Assembly (NCBI GenBank): GCA_030435675.1
Contig: CM059621.1
Span: 3,100,001 to 3,164,000 of the forward strand
DNA from: Steinernema hermaphroditum
Lineage: Eukaryota > Nematoda > Chromadorea > Rhabditida > Steinernematidae
Direction: 5' to 3'
DNA: 64,000 bases
Part shown: positions 1 through 11,115 of the stretch, one piece after another
Position numbering within the stretch: the stretch's first letter is position 1
How the letters are laid out: each line of letters opens with the position of its first letter
Program-made: the position numbers and the translations under genes
Notes under the pieces: generated by a model
Databases searched by the model: none
Seen by the model: only the letters and a program-made list of their open reading frames with translations
What the model was told of the DNA's origin: nothing

Positions 1-617
1 CAAGGGATACTGGCGTCTACCGGAGAAAACGAAGAAAGAGTTCACAAGTGATGGGTTCTTCATCACTGGAGACAATGGAGCGATCGATTCGGAGGGCTAT
101 GTGACCATCCTCGGCCGAAACAAGGATCTAGTCATCTCTGGTGGACTTAATGTCTACCCAAAAGAGATTGAAGATGTCTTCGATGCTGTTGAGTTTGTGA
201 AGGAGTCGGCCATTATAGGTACGTGCCTTGACTGTCTGTCTCCGGTAACTAGACTATCAGACTGTCATTTGTCTGTCTTTGAGATGCTTTTGATTAGGCA
301 AGTCTAGACTGTTTATGTCTACAGACTTTGCTGATTGATTTGTGCTGTTCAGACCCCATTTCTAGTTCATCCTGCCTTCAGGTTGTCCCCACTCCGACTT
401 CGGTGAAGCAGTCGTCGCCGTCTGTGCCGTAGACAGAGCTGAAATAGAGAAATTAAATGGAAAAGCCGAAGATTTCCTAAAGAACTACGCCAGCAACGAA
501 CTAGCCACCTACAAACGCCCCAAGAAATATGTGTTCGTCGATGTCTTACCACGCAACTCGATGGGTAAAGTTCAGAAGAAGGTACTCAGAGAAACATATC
601 AGAACCTCTTCGCCTAG
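1..617 (+). CDS. Acyl-CoA synthetase, ACSF3 (malonyl-CoA synthetase)-like, C-terminal part
   Basis: The gene enters from the left edge, so only its last two exons are present. Exon 1 carries SDGFFITGDNGAIDSEGYV and GRNKDLVISGGLNVYPKEIE, the conserved C-terminal motifs of ANL-superfamily AMP-forming acyl-CoA synthetases. An intron runs from about 219 to 381 (GTACGT..TTCAG). The last exon contains PHSDFGEAVVAV, YKRPKKYVFVD and the catalytic-lysine region PRNSMGKVQKK, then stops at 615-617. Family knowledge: these enzymes activate a carboxylic acid with ATP and join it to CoA; the GLNVYP/PHSDFGE wording is closest to my memory of ACSF3, a mitochondrial malonyl/methylmalonyl-CoA synthetase. The superfamily is sure. 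The substrate is inferred, because the substrate-binding half lies outside the window. Confidence 0.85.
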
Positions 618-628
618 ATGTAATTAGT

Positions 629-1988
629 TTATGATAGCGCAAAATTAACATTTCTAATAATATGGACAATGATGTGGACATTCCGGTGGAATATCGTTTG
701 GAAATAGCTGTTCAGAAGTCGCTGCAGTGCAGACGGATCCATTTTGACTAGCGACATGTCTCTTTTCAGTTTTATGGCGTCTAGCTTTACGTCGTAGACG
801 AGACCTTTAAGTTCTCTGTAGTGTGCCGCCACTTCCGTGGCTATCCGGCGTTTAGCATTCGCGTTGTCCATGGATTCGGCCGTTTGGATCACCCGATCGA
901 TGAGCATCGTCTTGAACTCGTCGAAGTCGGAGGAGCGTTTCATTTCGATTTGATAGTGGCCGCTGATGACATGGGTCATCGCCGGTGTACTCGTTATCTT
1001 CAGAGTGTACAGCGCGTCCGGCATCATGTGATAATAGGCGTCGCCTATCTGCGTGCATTGGACAGATCTTAGGCTGCCAGGGAGATTGTGGGCGACCCAG
1101 GGCCGCACAGGGAGGACGATATTCATTTTTCGGGGGTTTTCGATCAGGCTGGACACCAGTTTCTCTACGAGATCGTTGGAGTACGTTCCGTGACCCGTTA
1201 TGAGTAAGGTGTGGAGATGAGGATTTGCCGCGAACATGTTGAAGATGGGGTCGCTTAAGGCAAGCTGATTGCCGTAAGGAAGATGGAATTTTATGCTCTA
1301 AAAGATCAACTTAAAGCTTGTTTGGTGGGGCAACCTACTCTCAGGGTATCCTTTGCAATGAGCTCGTCATGAATGTTCATGAAACCGTTGTCATTAGCGG
1401 CGAGAAGGCGGACATATTGCAGGTCCGGGAGTCTTCGAAGTCTTTCACAGAAATAGGTGAGATGCTCTCCCGTTGGGATCTGAAACAACATCCAGTAGGC
1501 GTAAGACGGTATCCTCTTACCGAAGGAATAGCAATGGAAGTGAGATTTTGACATGGCGGCAGCGACATGAACTGGATGACTTCGTTCCATGCACCCTCGA
1601 TGGGTTTCCAACTAGCGTATTTTTCGAACGTATTCAACTTGGTGATATGGTAGAACGAGGGAATCTTCTTCATGATTTTCAGCTTGTTGGGCTTCCCGCC
1701 GTCGATGGCAAATTTCGGAGGCATATCGTAATCCACATGGAGCCTAAACAAAGTTCAACGGCAATACTACAGGCGTCCTTACCTCACTGACATGCGTTTA
1801 GTCGACAAATAAGCAATGATCCATTCGTTCCACAGGCTGCAAACGAGGCGCATGCGAAGAAGTCCATCTTCGACGCTCAGGAACGAGGCGATCTTCCATT
1901 TGAGCTCCACCGGAAGCGTCGAAAAGCCATCGCCGTCTTGCAAAAAGATGCTCTGGTTGTCGTTGAGGCATGAAAGCTTGGCACCCAT
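629..1988 (-). CDS. F-box protein, nematode type
   Basis: Four exons can be joined on the minus strand. Exon 1 (1988-1783) starts MGAKLSCLND and carries an F-box at about residues 22-60 (STLPVELKWKIASFLSVEDG, then LRMRLVCSLWNEWI). Short introns at 1744-1782, 1480-1519 (GTAAGA..TTTCAG) and about 1275-1340 connect exon 2 (HVDYDMPPKFAIDGG), exon 3 (IPTGEHLTYFCERLRRLP) and a last exon of about 200 residues ending at 629. The Gly at residue 2 could be myristoylated, which would be odd for an F-box protein. Family knowledge: F-box proteins recruit substrates to SCF ubiquitin ligases, and this class is greatly expanded in nematodes. The C-terminal part shows leucine-spaced stretches but no named domain I recognise. 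Convergent with ACSF3, stops 11 bases apart. Confidence 0.7.
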
Positions 1989-2627
1989 TCCCTAGTCAGA
2001 TGAATAAATGGCTCTCAGCTGTCGATGTCACTCCAGTATCGATTTTTTGTTTGCCCCATGGCGCAGATAATTGATCAATGGGCAACCTATCCTGCGGCCA
2101 TTTCAAACCGAGGGAAAGGCGAATCTTTATTGGAAAACCTCTTCTTTTGCTGTGAACTGTCGATCAAAATTGACTTCCGTAGAATTCCCGAGATATAACA
2201 GGATTCGGTCCCAAAGCGACTCATTGAACGATGAAGATGAAATTACGGTAGTTCGCTAAATGAATTTTCGAAAAGTTCCTAACGGCGACTTCTACGATTA
2301 TCCCATTTTCGGGTGTGTTCCTGCTTGATTTTTCTTTTTGTCATATAGTTTGCTACGCAAGATGTTCGTGAATTGAGGAAGATGAAGCTGGGCGTAAAAT
2401 TGAGTAAAAAACCTACCAATTCGCACCTCCAAGTCCTAACAAATGAAGCAAATTGTCGATGTCTTTGTCTCAATGTCTATCTTTCTGCGATTTGTCTCAT
2501 TTTGCAAGATAATTAGCTGTCTCCAACCCCTTTCTTTTTCATTTATGCATTTGTGCGACGACGATACTGGTCGAGATCGTCTTCACCAAAATCGTTCTAT
2601 CTCTTGCCTAATAATCTCATGTCAGCA

Positions 2628-2634
2628 CTTTCAG
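2628..2634 (+). promoter_or_regulatory. Putative spliced-leader acceptor abutting the RRS1 start codon
   Basis: The sequence CTTTCAG ends immediately before the ATG at 2635, a match to the nematode 3' splice acceptor with no room for a 5' UTR. It supports 2635 as the start and suggests trans-splicing. No transcript data are available. Confidence 0.5.
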
Positions 2635-3808
2635 ATGTCGATCAACGTGAGCAAACTCGTCGATCCGAACGTCGATCTTGGCAACTTGCTCATCGTCGAC
2701 AGAGACCCACTGCCCGAGGAAGAGCATGAAATGTAATCAACAGTCGTTGTCATCCCATTCAGTTCGTTGTTTCAGTGATGACGAATTCCTCGCCAACCGC
2801 ACTCGTGAAAATGTTCAGCTGTTGTTTAACAACATCTGGGGATTAGAGCGCAAAGTAGTTGATAACGCTTACTGCGCAATTGTATGTTTAAACATACGCT
2901 GAGCCGTTCACATAATTATGCTCTTTACAGCTGCCTGAGCCGACGACTCGGTTACCACGTGAGAAAATCATTCCTGAAAAGCGACAGCCTACTAAGTGGG
3001 AGAAGTTTGCCGCTGAGAAGGGAATCCAGAAGCGTAAGAAGGCTAGAACGGTCTACGATGAGCAGAGCGGCGAGTGGAAACCAACGTACGGGTACCGACG
3101 TGGCAACGACAACACGAAGGACTGGATGCTGGAGGTTCCTGGCAATCAGGGTATATTCGTCTTGTCAGCTTCCTTTGTTAAGCGCTGAATTTCCAGATCC
3201 TATGCGAGACTACTTCGGCGAACGAATCCAGGATAAGAAGGATCGCGCTGCCAAGAACGAGCTTCAGCGTCTGCAAAACATCTCTCGCAACTATAAGCCC
3301 GCTCAGAAAGAACATACCGCACCCATCGGAGCAACCACTGATGCCGAGAAGTCAAAGCAAGAGATTGACGAGCAGATTTATCGCGCAAAAATGGCCACTG
3401 CTTCCGCTGGCAAGCATCAAGAGACTCTTAAGAATGAGAAAACGAAGCCGAAAGGACAGCGCCACCAGTTCGCACCCAACTTCGGCGACGCTGGCGGAGA
3501 GCGCAAGCGTCACCTCGAGATTCTAGACTCGATCGGCTCGAAAAAGCCTAAGATTGCGCAGGCGCGCCTCAACGCGGCACTTGATGGACAAGACATTAGG
3601 TTGGTTTTTTCATGATTTATCCACAAGCTCATGTCACTCTATCAGCAGCGGTTCCAACGATGAAAAGAGCGGCGGAAAGAAGCAGCACAAGAAGGGAGGA
3701 ATTCGCCAGAAGAGTGCGATTCACCGACAACAGCATTTCGAGAAGCTAAAGAAGGGAAAGACTGGCGGCGGTGCTGCTAAAGATCCCAGGAAGGGTGGCA
3801 GGAAGTGA
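2635..3808 (+). CDS. rrs1: Ribosome biogenesis regulatory protein RRS1 homologue
   Basis: Five exons (2635-2732, 2776-2881, 2931-3150, 3197-3599, 3646-3808) join in frame through introns of 43-49 bases. The diagnostic block RLPREKIIPEKRQPTKWEKF, then EKGIQKRKKARTVYDEQSGE and WKPTYGYRRGND, is the RRS1 core. The N-terminal exon has VDPNVDLGNLLIVDRDPLPE and the next NVQLLFNNIWGLERK, both typical. The tail is Lys/Gly-rich (GGKKQHKKGGIRQKSAIHRQ), as in RRS1 proteins. Family knowledge: nucleolar RRS1 works with RPF2 to load the 5S RNP into pre-60S ribosomes. The start is fixed by the abutting acceptor-like site. It lies tandem to CDK9 with about 0.8 kb between, too far for a typical nematode operon. 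Confidence 0.92.
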
Positions 3809-4583
3809 AGTGTTGACCGTCGTTTGTTGTTACTGCTTTGTTGTTGATGTTGAATTTTTGTTATCAATATAGACCGTTCGACTCAATTGTTGTCCATATG
3901 GATGCCTTGTACAATTGTGCAAGGATGATGTCCCAAGAAATTCTAGAAATACCGGGTGTTGATTCGCACGGCATGGTGCAACTAAACGGTGAATGTGCGA
4001 TAGGCAAAAACTGCAATTTGTAGACACCTTGGGGCCTTAGCTATCGAGCGAATCGAAAGCCGTCACATATCACGCAGGAAATAAAGGAGGTAGGTAATCT
4101 GTAAAACATGCAACGCTAATGATTAAAAATGAATGTAAATTGGAAGAATTTCCCGAACATTCCATGCAAAAATACCAGCTCAAGAAGTTGGTTTCCCGAT
4201 TGACGAATACGGTGCAGTCACTCCCGGCACGACATTCCTGATAGTCCGCGCCAGATGCGGAATCAAGATCTCCATTTCCATTCCAGCGTTTCCATTCATT
4301 TTGCGTTGTTCGTCTCGGTCGGTCTGATGCGTCAAGTGGGTTGCTATTTCACGGAGCGGTTTTTGTCACGTATGCCGAAATCAAGCTAGGCCAACGGGCC
4401 GTCGTCGTCACCGTTTTAACCTGAGCACAAAACGGCGATGGGGACGGGGACGGTGACCTTATGCACTCCACATAAGCGGAATTTCATTTCGAATGTTTGG
4501 AGCCTTGGTCGGGGCTGTGCGAAGCTTTTTCCAAACTTTTGCTGTTGCGGGTTTTTGTGTCGCTTCACGGTGACCTCCCACGT
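3809..4583. other. Intergenic region between RRS1 and CDK9
   Basis: No open frame here shows recognisable protein similarity or convincing splice structure. A GC-rich stretch near 4380-4450 contains short (GGGGAC)-like repeats. It probably carries the RRS1 3' UTR and the CDK9 promoter. Confidence 0.5.
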
Positions 4584-4590
4584 ATTCCAG
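4584..4590 (+). promoter_or_regulatory. Putative spliced-leader acceptor upstream of CDK9
   Basis: ATTCCAG ends 29 bases before the ATG at 4620. It would exclude the in-frame upstream ATG at 4497 and supports the shorter N-terminus. Confidence 0.35.
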
Positions 4591-4619
4591 TAATCTCATC
4601 GGTATTTCCGCGTTTCAAC

Positions 4620-6132
4620 ATGCATCGAGTGCCTCCGTATCACATCAATGGGCAGCAGCAGCAGCAACAAACAAATCAGCCTCCGCGACATCACCGCGAG
4701 AGGGATCGCGAACGGCACATGCAGCGAGTATCGGAACAGCAGCAGAGAACAGCAGCCCTCAATCAGATTCCTGCGCCGTCACAGGCGCTCCTGAACGAAG
4801 CCGAACGGCAGCGAGTGACGCCGGAGCTACTGAAGTACATGTCCGATTTCAATTTTCCGTATATTAACGACATTGACAAGTATGAGAGGATCGACAAAAT
4901 CGGACAGGGAACTTTCGGGTGAGTATCTAGTCATCTTCCTGTTGAAATTGGTCGTTTTAGAGAGGTATTCAAGGCAAGATGCAGAAAAACACAGCGACTT
5001 GTTGCGCTGAAGAAGATTTTGATGGAAAACGAGAAAGAAGGAGTGAGTTATTCGTTGGTTTGGCAGCATAACGTGCGTGATCTCAGTTCCCGATCACAGC
5101 GCTACGCGAAATCAGGATGTTGCAGCAACTTAAACACGAAAATATCACCGAATTGATAGAAATTTGCACCAGAAAGAGTGAGCATTCATCCTGCAGCTTG
5201 CTAGTTGATTCATTTTTTATTTCAGATGGCCCACAAGCAAGAGAACGGTGCACGTTCTATCTCGTCTTCACGTTTTGTGACCACGATCTTGCCGGACTGC
5301 TCAGCAGCAAAATCCATATGACACTCTCCCAGAAGAAAACTCTGCTCAAACATCTCTTCAAAGGCCTGTTCACGATCCACCGGAATAAGATTCTCCATCG
5401 CGATATGAAGGCAGCGAACATACTCATCAGTGCCGATGGATACCTCAAGTTGGCCGACTTCGGACTGGCGCGACCGCTGTTCAAGAAAACACCTGAAATG
5501 CCCGAAGCGTGCTACACAAACCGCGTTGTCACGCTGTGGTATCGTCCGCCGGAGCTGTTGCTTGGAGAGAGGAATTATGGCCCGGCGATTGACATGTGGG
5601 GCGCTGGATGCATTATGGCCGAGTTCTGGACGAATGTTCCCATCATGCCGGTGTGTTATTGTCTTTTTGTCATCCTATTTGAGATTTTGTGGTTTAGGGC
5701 GACACCGAGCAGAAGCAGCTGGAGCTGATCACCTTACTGTGCGGCAGCATAACCCCGTCCAGATGGCCCGGCTGCGATAAGCTCCCCCTCTGGGGCAAGA
5801 TGGAGATGGCTGACAACCTTCCGCGAAAGGTCAAAGACAAGCTGGCGAAGCATGTCCGCGACCAGCAAGGCATCGACTTGATCGACAATCTTCTGGCGTT
5901 GGACCCGAAGGAACGCCTCGACGCCAACAAGGCTCTCTACCATTCGTTCTTTTACACCAAACCGCTGCCCAACGAGAACGTCAGAGATCTCATCAGCACG
6001 TTAACGGGAAGCATGTTTGAATATACGCACGGTCGAGGTGCAGCGGACCCTCAGCAACGCCAGCCACAACATCAACCCCAACATCGACTTTCTCACCAAC
6101 AATCGCAGCAGTACCAGGATAGATGCTACTGA
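4620..6132 (+). CDS. cdk-9: Cyclin-dependent kinase 9 (P-TEFb catalytic subunit)
   Basis: Five exons join in frame (introns about 4920-4960, 5044-5087, 5177-5225, 5651-5698). A Gln/Arg-rich N-terminal extension of about 80 residues precedes the kinase domain. Seen in order: glycine loop IGQGTFGEVFKAR, VALKKI lysine, the CDK9-specific [11 protein letters not shown] helix, [14 protein letters not shown] catalytic loop, DFGLAR, and the T-loop [20 protein letters not shown]. The tail is rich in Gln, His and Pro. Family knowledge: CDK9 with cyclin T phosphorylates the RNA polymerase II C-terminal domain and pause factors to release elongation. The catalytic loop reads HRDMKAAN, as in CDK9, rather than HRDLKPQN. 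All key catalytic residues are present, so it should be active. ATTAAA near 6194 may be the poly(A) signal. Confidence 0.93.
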
Positions 6133-6417
6133 ACACCCACCAATTACCTCATCTCCAATCGTTATTGTCTTGTAAATCGGTTATAATTTAAGAATTAAAT
6201 GTGAAGACGTCGGCTTAGAACATTACAGTGACAGGAATGGGCTGGGCGCTGGTGGATACCGTACTCCGGAGGGATGGTAGCAAGTTGAGGGGTATGTCAC
6301 TTTTCCACTCCCACTCAATTACCACTTCCAGTGGCCTACAGTCACTCGCCGCAAAGTCCAAGCTCATAGTCACAGATCTTATTCATATACTTAAAGACTG
6401 ACACCATATTGCACACT

Positions 6418-6662
6418 TTATGTACCCATGTTGATTCCTTCCGGGAATAGTTCCTTCAGAAGCTTGGCGACTTCTTTTTGCCGAGCCAATTCTTCGGGCG
6501 ACAACTGTACTCAAACACAGTAGACAAGAGTGTCGACGCAAACCGACTTACTTCATTGTAAACGATGGTTCCGTTCTGCGGAACAACGGCTACGCTTAGT
6601 ACGTTTTCAGTTGAAGTTGAAAGAGCGACTAGGGAGACGGACAGAAAAAGTAACAGAAGCAT
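6418..6662 (-). CDS. Small secreted peptide, unrecognised
   Basis: Two exons give about 65 residues. Exon 1 begins MLLLLFLSVSLVALSTS, a clear signal peptide, and continues to GTIVYNE. A donor GTAAGT follows, and an acceptor TACAG about 45 bases on opens the frame LSPEELARQKEVAKLLKELF, ending INMGT and TAA at 6418-6420. The mature chain would be about 45 residues, without cysteines, with a probable amphipathic helix (EELARQKEVAKLLKEL). I do not recognise the family. The signal peptide plus good splice sites argue for a real gene. A bioactive peptide or a small secreted effector are both possible. Confidence 0.55.
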
Positions 6663-8170
6663 TTGTGTTCATGTCGGCTGTCCCAACACCGTCTTCTTAT
6701 ATTCTGTCTGACTATAAATTAAGATCCTGTTGTGCAAGTTGAAAACACGTACCGCTGGAGGCCGTGCAGATGACGTCACAAGGAAGTTGGACTGGGTTCC
6801 GCTGGAATTTGCGAAAATAGGGGCGGAAGGCGGCCATCGAAGGTCAAAGACTCGCAACACTCGAGACACGGAACTTTTAAATGTAAACAGGCGAACCTGT
6901 TGTGTTCTAAGCGAACAGGGTGTGGCGAACTTCCACGTTGGTTGTCCCTGTGGCTACGTCACAGTCTTCGTCAGTCTTGTAGCGGTGCGTGTGTAGTTTA
7001 TAGCGTTGAAAGGCTACTTTTTAATTTGAACGATACTTCTTTATTTTCGAAATCCAAAAATGTTGAGAATTGCTTAAAAAGGGAATGTTTTAGGTTCCAA
7101 GAGAGTGGCCCGTTGTGTTTTTTGGAGCCACTCTTGAACCATCTATGTGCAAATTCCAGGTGCCATTCAATGGGGGCGCTAGATTTTACATGTCTATACG
7201 GTCCTCTTCTGAATCGCCTATTTCGAAGAACGGAGAAATCACCTAGATGCACCTAGATGACTCAAGAGTAATCCGAACACGAACAAAACACAATGGGCCA
7301 CTGTCGTTTAGTGTTTCCAATCGCGACCGTCCCAATCGCGTTCCAATCGTGTTCGATGGTTATTTATGTCCAACTTCAAATGATAGTCCTTCAAGTGCCA
7401 GTCAATTTCAAGATACATGTCATTAAAATTTGATAATCAGCTACGGAATTAGCATAAAGGCAACGGACGGAGGACACCTTGGGTGGAGAGTCTGGTATGA
7501 GTTGTCCTGGGACCGAGTAAACGGTAGTAACTAGGAAAAACTCCACACAGTGTTCGCATGGTAAAATTTCAGAATTTTCGTCGTGGACCAAGGCTACTCT
7601 CGCCTCGCCACTCTCGACCATTTATCAAGAGTCGATAGTCGAGAGGCCAAAAAACCCCCGAGGGTCTGTACACAGCCCTGGTGGAGACGTGTGATTCGTA
7701 GTTGTATCTTAGGCTGCTTCCGTGTGTGAAGCTGACGAAGAGCTGTACCCATTGGAAGCGCGGCGGTATGACACAAAAGGCGATGTGGAAACCATCATGT
7801 ATTTCGGGGTCTCAGCGATGTTTCAGCTTCCTGTGGCGGTGGTGACGGCCTTCTTTGAAAGGCTCATTGAACTTCTAGGTCTTCTCCCAGAGTCGAGGAG
7901 AGTCGAGTCTACAGCGGCGGCCGAGAACAACCACTGAACTCATTCGCCGGACCTCAGAGAGACCTGTGAAGTCTTGGATGAAGCTGTATCCACTGCCTTC
8001 AGATCATCTCAGATCATATCCAATTCTTAGATACCTGCTATCCGACCGACCGCCACAAATGAAAGAGATATGCGAAGTCTTGGATGAAGCAAAAAATTCG
8101 GCACATTTTGTGTTTTCGCTGTTTTTTTAATTTCTTGAAATACTCTACAATACTATCTCATGTCTATACA
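6663..8170. other. Gene-poor interval with a dispersed repeat
   Basis: No convincing coding exon is seen. The only recognised structure is the dispersed repeat near 7497-7682. A short duplicated phrase (GAAGTCTTGGATGAAGC) occurs near 7970 and 8073. The T-box gene ends at the right border. Confidence 0.5.
7497..7682. repeat. Dispersed repeat A, copy 1 (hAT-like end)
   Basis: Matches the block at about 26155-26310 over most of its length: shared phrases include GAGTAAACGGTAG, AACTAGGAAAA, CAGTGTTCGCATGG and GACCAAGGCTACTCTCG, with the same end TGTACACAGCCCTG. The terminal CAGGGCTGTGTACA (reverse strand) resembles hAT-type ends. The other end is not readable, so the class is a guess. Confidence 0.7.
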
Positions 8171-10385
8171 TCACAAATCCTCCTCCTGCTCCTGCTCCTC
8201 CCCCTCGGCTCTCGCCTCCTGTTGGGTCGGCTGTTGAATGAGTTGCTGAGGCATGAAATCGATATTTTGCTGGTAGACCTGATCCTGCTGTTGGATAACC
8301 GGCTGAGGGGCGAACACTCCCGCCGGCATGTTAAACGCATAAGACTGATTGAACATTCCGTTAGGATTGTAGCTGTAGGCCGGCTGCGCCGTGGGAATCT
8401 GCATAGGCATGGCTGCTTGATAGATGGAGATTGGCTGAGGCGGGGCGAACGACGTGAAGCCGTACGGCTGAGGCATCATCTGTGGAGCGGGCTGGTCCCG
8501 CCGAATCACTTTAGGCGTGCCTGAACATGAACCATGTAAAGGGAACTGCGGTCAAGAGACTACCGTATAGTTGCTGTGCTTCGGGGCGCCGCTTAGCGCT
8601 GTGCCGTCCCTCCGGACGAAATCCTTTCGCGTACTTGTTGTTGTCCACTTTGAGGTTTTTGAGTGCGTCGTTGTTGTACGCGGTGACGGCGACGAACTCC
8701 ATGCATTTGATCTCGAACTCTTGCACCACATACTGCTTGATGCTGTGGGGAGGTGTGTTGGGAAGGCAGTCACCTTCGCCGCGCAGGATGTACACGTATG
8801 GAATGTACTTGTGCATGGAGCGGAGACAGACCTAAAGAATGATACTTCATAAATGGATTCTGGAAAGTAGGACGGAGTTCGTGTATCGCCTAAATACCTT
8901 ATGCTTACATCAAATCCCCTATATATAAATGGAGAACCGACGGGTCCGTTGGTCTGTGTGTGTGTGTTTTTCCGTGCGCACGGCGGAAACACCCACACAA
9001 AATAAGGACCCCGAGGGGAACCGAACCCGACACCACCCGCTTACAAACAGAGAACGTTCGCAATGAGCCACACAGACATTTGAGATGATAGCGCTACTTC
9101 CACTATGTCTCTGGCGATGCTAGGCTTTGAGTTTTTTTTGCTGTTTTTGAGTGATTTTTTGCCTATTTTGTAACCAGCAGAGATGTCGGTTTGAGCTTCC
9201 TGAAACTTTACAGTTTTTTTCGCCCACTTTAGCGATTTACATGAGCGCCAATCTTGCCGCCCACAAGGCTACTTGGCTTTATAAAGAAACTGGAGGTCGC
9301 GAATTCGCGCGCAGCCGCGTTTATCTTTGATAAATTCTGAATTTTGACCAAAATTTTGACTGCCCCTTACCTGATCACCTCATGATTCATCTTTCCAGCT
9401 ATTCCAACCCATTCAGCCCAAATTGAAAACACCACTTACAATCCAATCCCGGATATTATGGGCCGTGTTGGTGAGTTTCACCTTGTCGAACTTGATCCAG
9501 TCCTGCTTCGCCCAAAACTCTCCCAGCTGCATTCCCTCACGCTGGTACAGCATCGGATTCTGCTCGATCAGTTCACCTTTGCCCACACTGGTCCATCGTT
9601 GGTCGCTCCATTTATAGCGGTGCTCGTCAACCCTTTTGAAGCTTATAGCTATATTATACTTATGCTTAGGGTCGAAGCCTGAGATCTTAAAGGCCATGTT
9701 AGGGAACATCTTTCTAAAAAAAGTGTCTTTAGATATGTGCCTTTAGATGATGAAACACTGACCTTCCCTTCTTGGTGAGGATCATTTCGTTCTCCAGTTC
9801 ATGGAAGCTCCTCCACAGTTCCATATTCTTCACCTGTAACTTGAAGTTCTCCGTGGGGAGGGGCTCCCCTAAAGGGATGTTCATTGGGCCATGGAACGCG
9901 GTCTCATCTTGCATCGTCTGCCTTCCTGCATAGGGCATCGGGGTGTTTGTCCGAGAAGACGAGGCGCTCGATGCAAAAGAAGCGTTGGGGTCGCTTCGAT
10001 TCTGGTACATCATCTGCTGAGGGGAGATCTGATGCATTTGCGCCATTTGATGATGATATGGTTGGAATCCTTGCGGAGCCATGTTCATCTGGGGATTTTG
10101 GAGATGTTGAGGAGTTGACTGTAGCATCCCGCCCATCTGCATCGGCTGCATTGAGTACAGCATCTGGTAGTTATGCGGCTGCATCGGATTTCCACCGTTC
10201 TGGGCATCAAACACAGGGTAGTTGCCGTTAGGTTGGATCTTTTGGTCAAAGTCCGCGACGGCTTGTAGGCTCTGCTGTTGAGATTCGTCTTGAGGCGGAA
10301 TGTCTTCCTGCTTCAAGTCCTGAGGGCCGTCGAGGCCCATCATCTCGATGGAGTAGTTGGTCGGAACTTGATTCGGCTGCTGCAT
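8171..10385 (-). CDS. T-box transcription factor, divergent nematode type
   Basis: Four exons on the minus strand. The first (10385-about 9765) is a Gln/Met/Pro-rich N-terminal region of about 200 residues leading into the T-box: LQVKNMELWRSFHELENEMI, TKKGRKMFPNMAFKISGFDP, then EFWAKQDWIKFDKVKLTN, SMHKYIPYVYILRGEGD, and FVAVTAYNNDALKNLKVDNN with KYAKGFR. Splices at about 9714/9763, 8832/9440 and 8523/8566 keep the frame. The C-terminus is Gln/Pro-rich and ends acidic (EEQEQEEDL). Family knowledge: T-box proteins bind TCACACCT-like sites and set cell fates. The canonical VTAYQNE is changed to VTAYNND and the loop RGEGD is unusual, so it belongs to the fast-evolving nematode T-box group; no orthologue is named. 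A start at 10436 is also open, but 10385 follows a CAG acceptor-like site. Confidence 0.85.
8914..9323 (-). repeat. tRNA-like dispersed element, copy 1 (in T-box intron)
   Basis: Same element as at 22918-23360 and 55301-55722, inverted and sitting inside the intron between the second and third T-box exons. It carries a box-B-like GGGTTCGGTTCCCC and a box-A-like TGGCTCATTGCG, spaced as in a tRNA gene. The ends are a CGCGAATTCGCG palindrome on one side and CCATTTATATATAGGGGAT on the other. Confidence 0.75.
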
Positions 10386-10436
10386 TGCGGGAGCTGTGAC
10401 AACGATTCGCACACGTACCGATTCGTGTGATAACAC

Positions 10437-11110
10437 AAGTTAACACAGTATATTGTGAATTTTATATCTTTTTTTATGCGTCGCAACATGCGATCGCATC
10501 GCATTGTCCCGCATTGCTAAGGAGTGACTTCGGCGTAGGAGTAGTGGTTCTTGAAGAGAACTCGAGATACTGTTGAAGAAGAAAGTCGAAGTTTCCAAGT
10601 GGTCTTAAGCGTTTTTCTCTGCTGCATAGGGGAAAGATCTGCACAATAGAGAGCATCGGTTCCTCAGGTCATTCTTCTTTAACAATGCGTTCTGATAAAG
10701 ATAGACTAGCAATGGTCTTTTGAAAAACTCCAGACCATGTTGATTATACTTATTGAAGTTCACATTAGGGTCACCGAGATGCTAAAGCATGAAGTCATCA
10801 TTCACTACCACTTGGGACCCACTCAATATACGAATGAAGGATCACTCAGGATTCAGGACGGCATATATATTCGTCTTATCTGCTAATTACACTCCAACTG
10901 TGATCTTCGTTGAGCAAAATGGGTGTAATTTTCGCATCAGAAGCGTTAATGAAACGACCATTAAAGATGGTAAGGGTGAACGCAATGAACACGAGTGAAA
11001 CGTCCTTTTGATTTGTCATTTGTGCGGTTCCTTTTTAAATCAACACTCAAGCAGCTAACAAAAGGTCATGCAAGGGATTTATTCATTTTCCAAATGGAAA
11101 ACAATGGTTG
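10437..11110. other. Interval without recognised gene
   Basis: Short open frames only, none with a signal peptide, known domain or supporting splice sites. It holds the T-box promoter on the left and the 3' end of the Gly/Ala-rich gene on the right. Confidence 0.45.
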
Positions 11111-11115
11111 AACGT

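Noticed and set aside
4497..4619. Upstream in-frame ATG as the start of CDK9
   Set aside because: The added residues (MEPWSGLCEAFSK) are not CDK9-like, and an acceptor-like site at 4590 lies between it and the preferred start.
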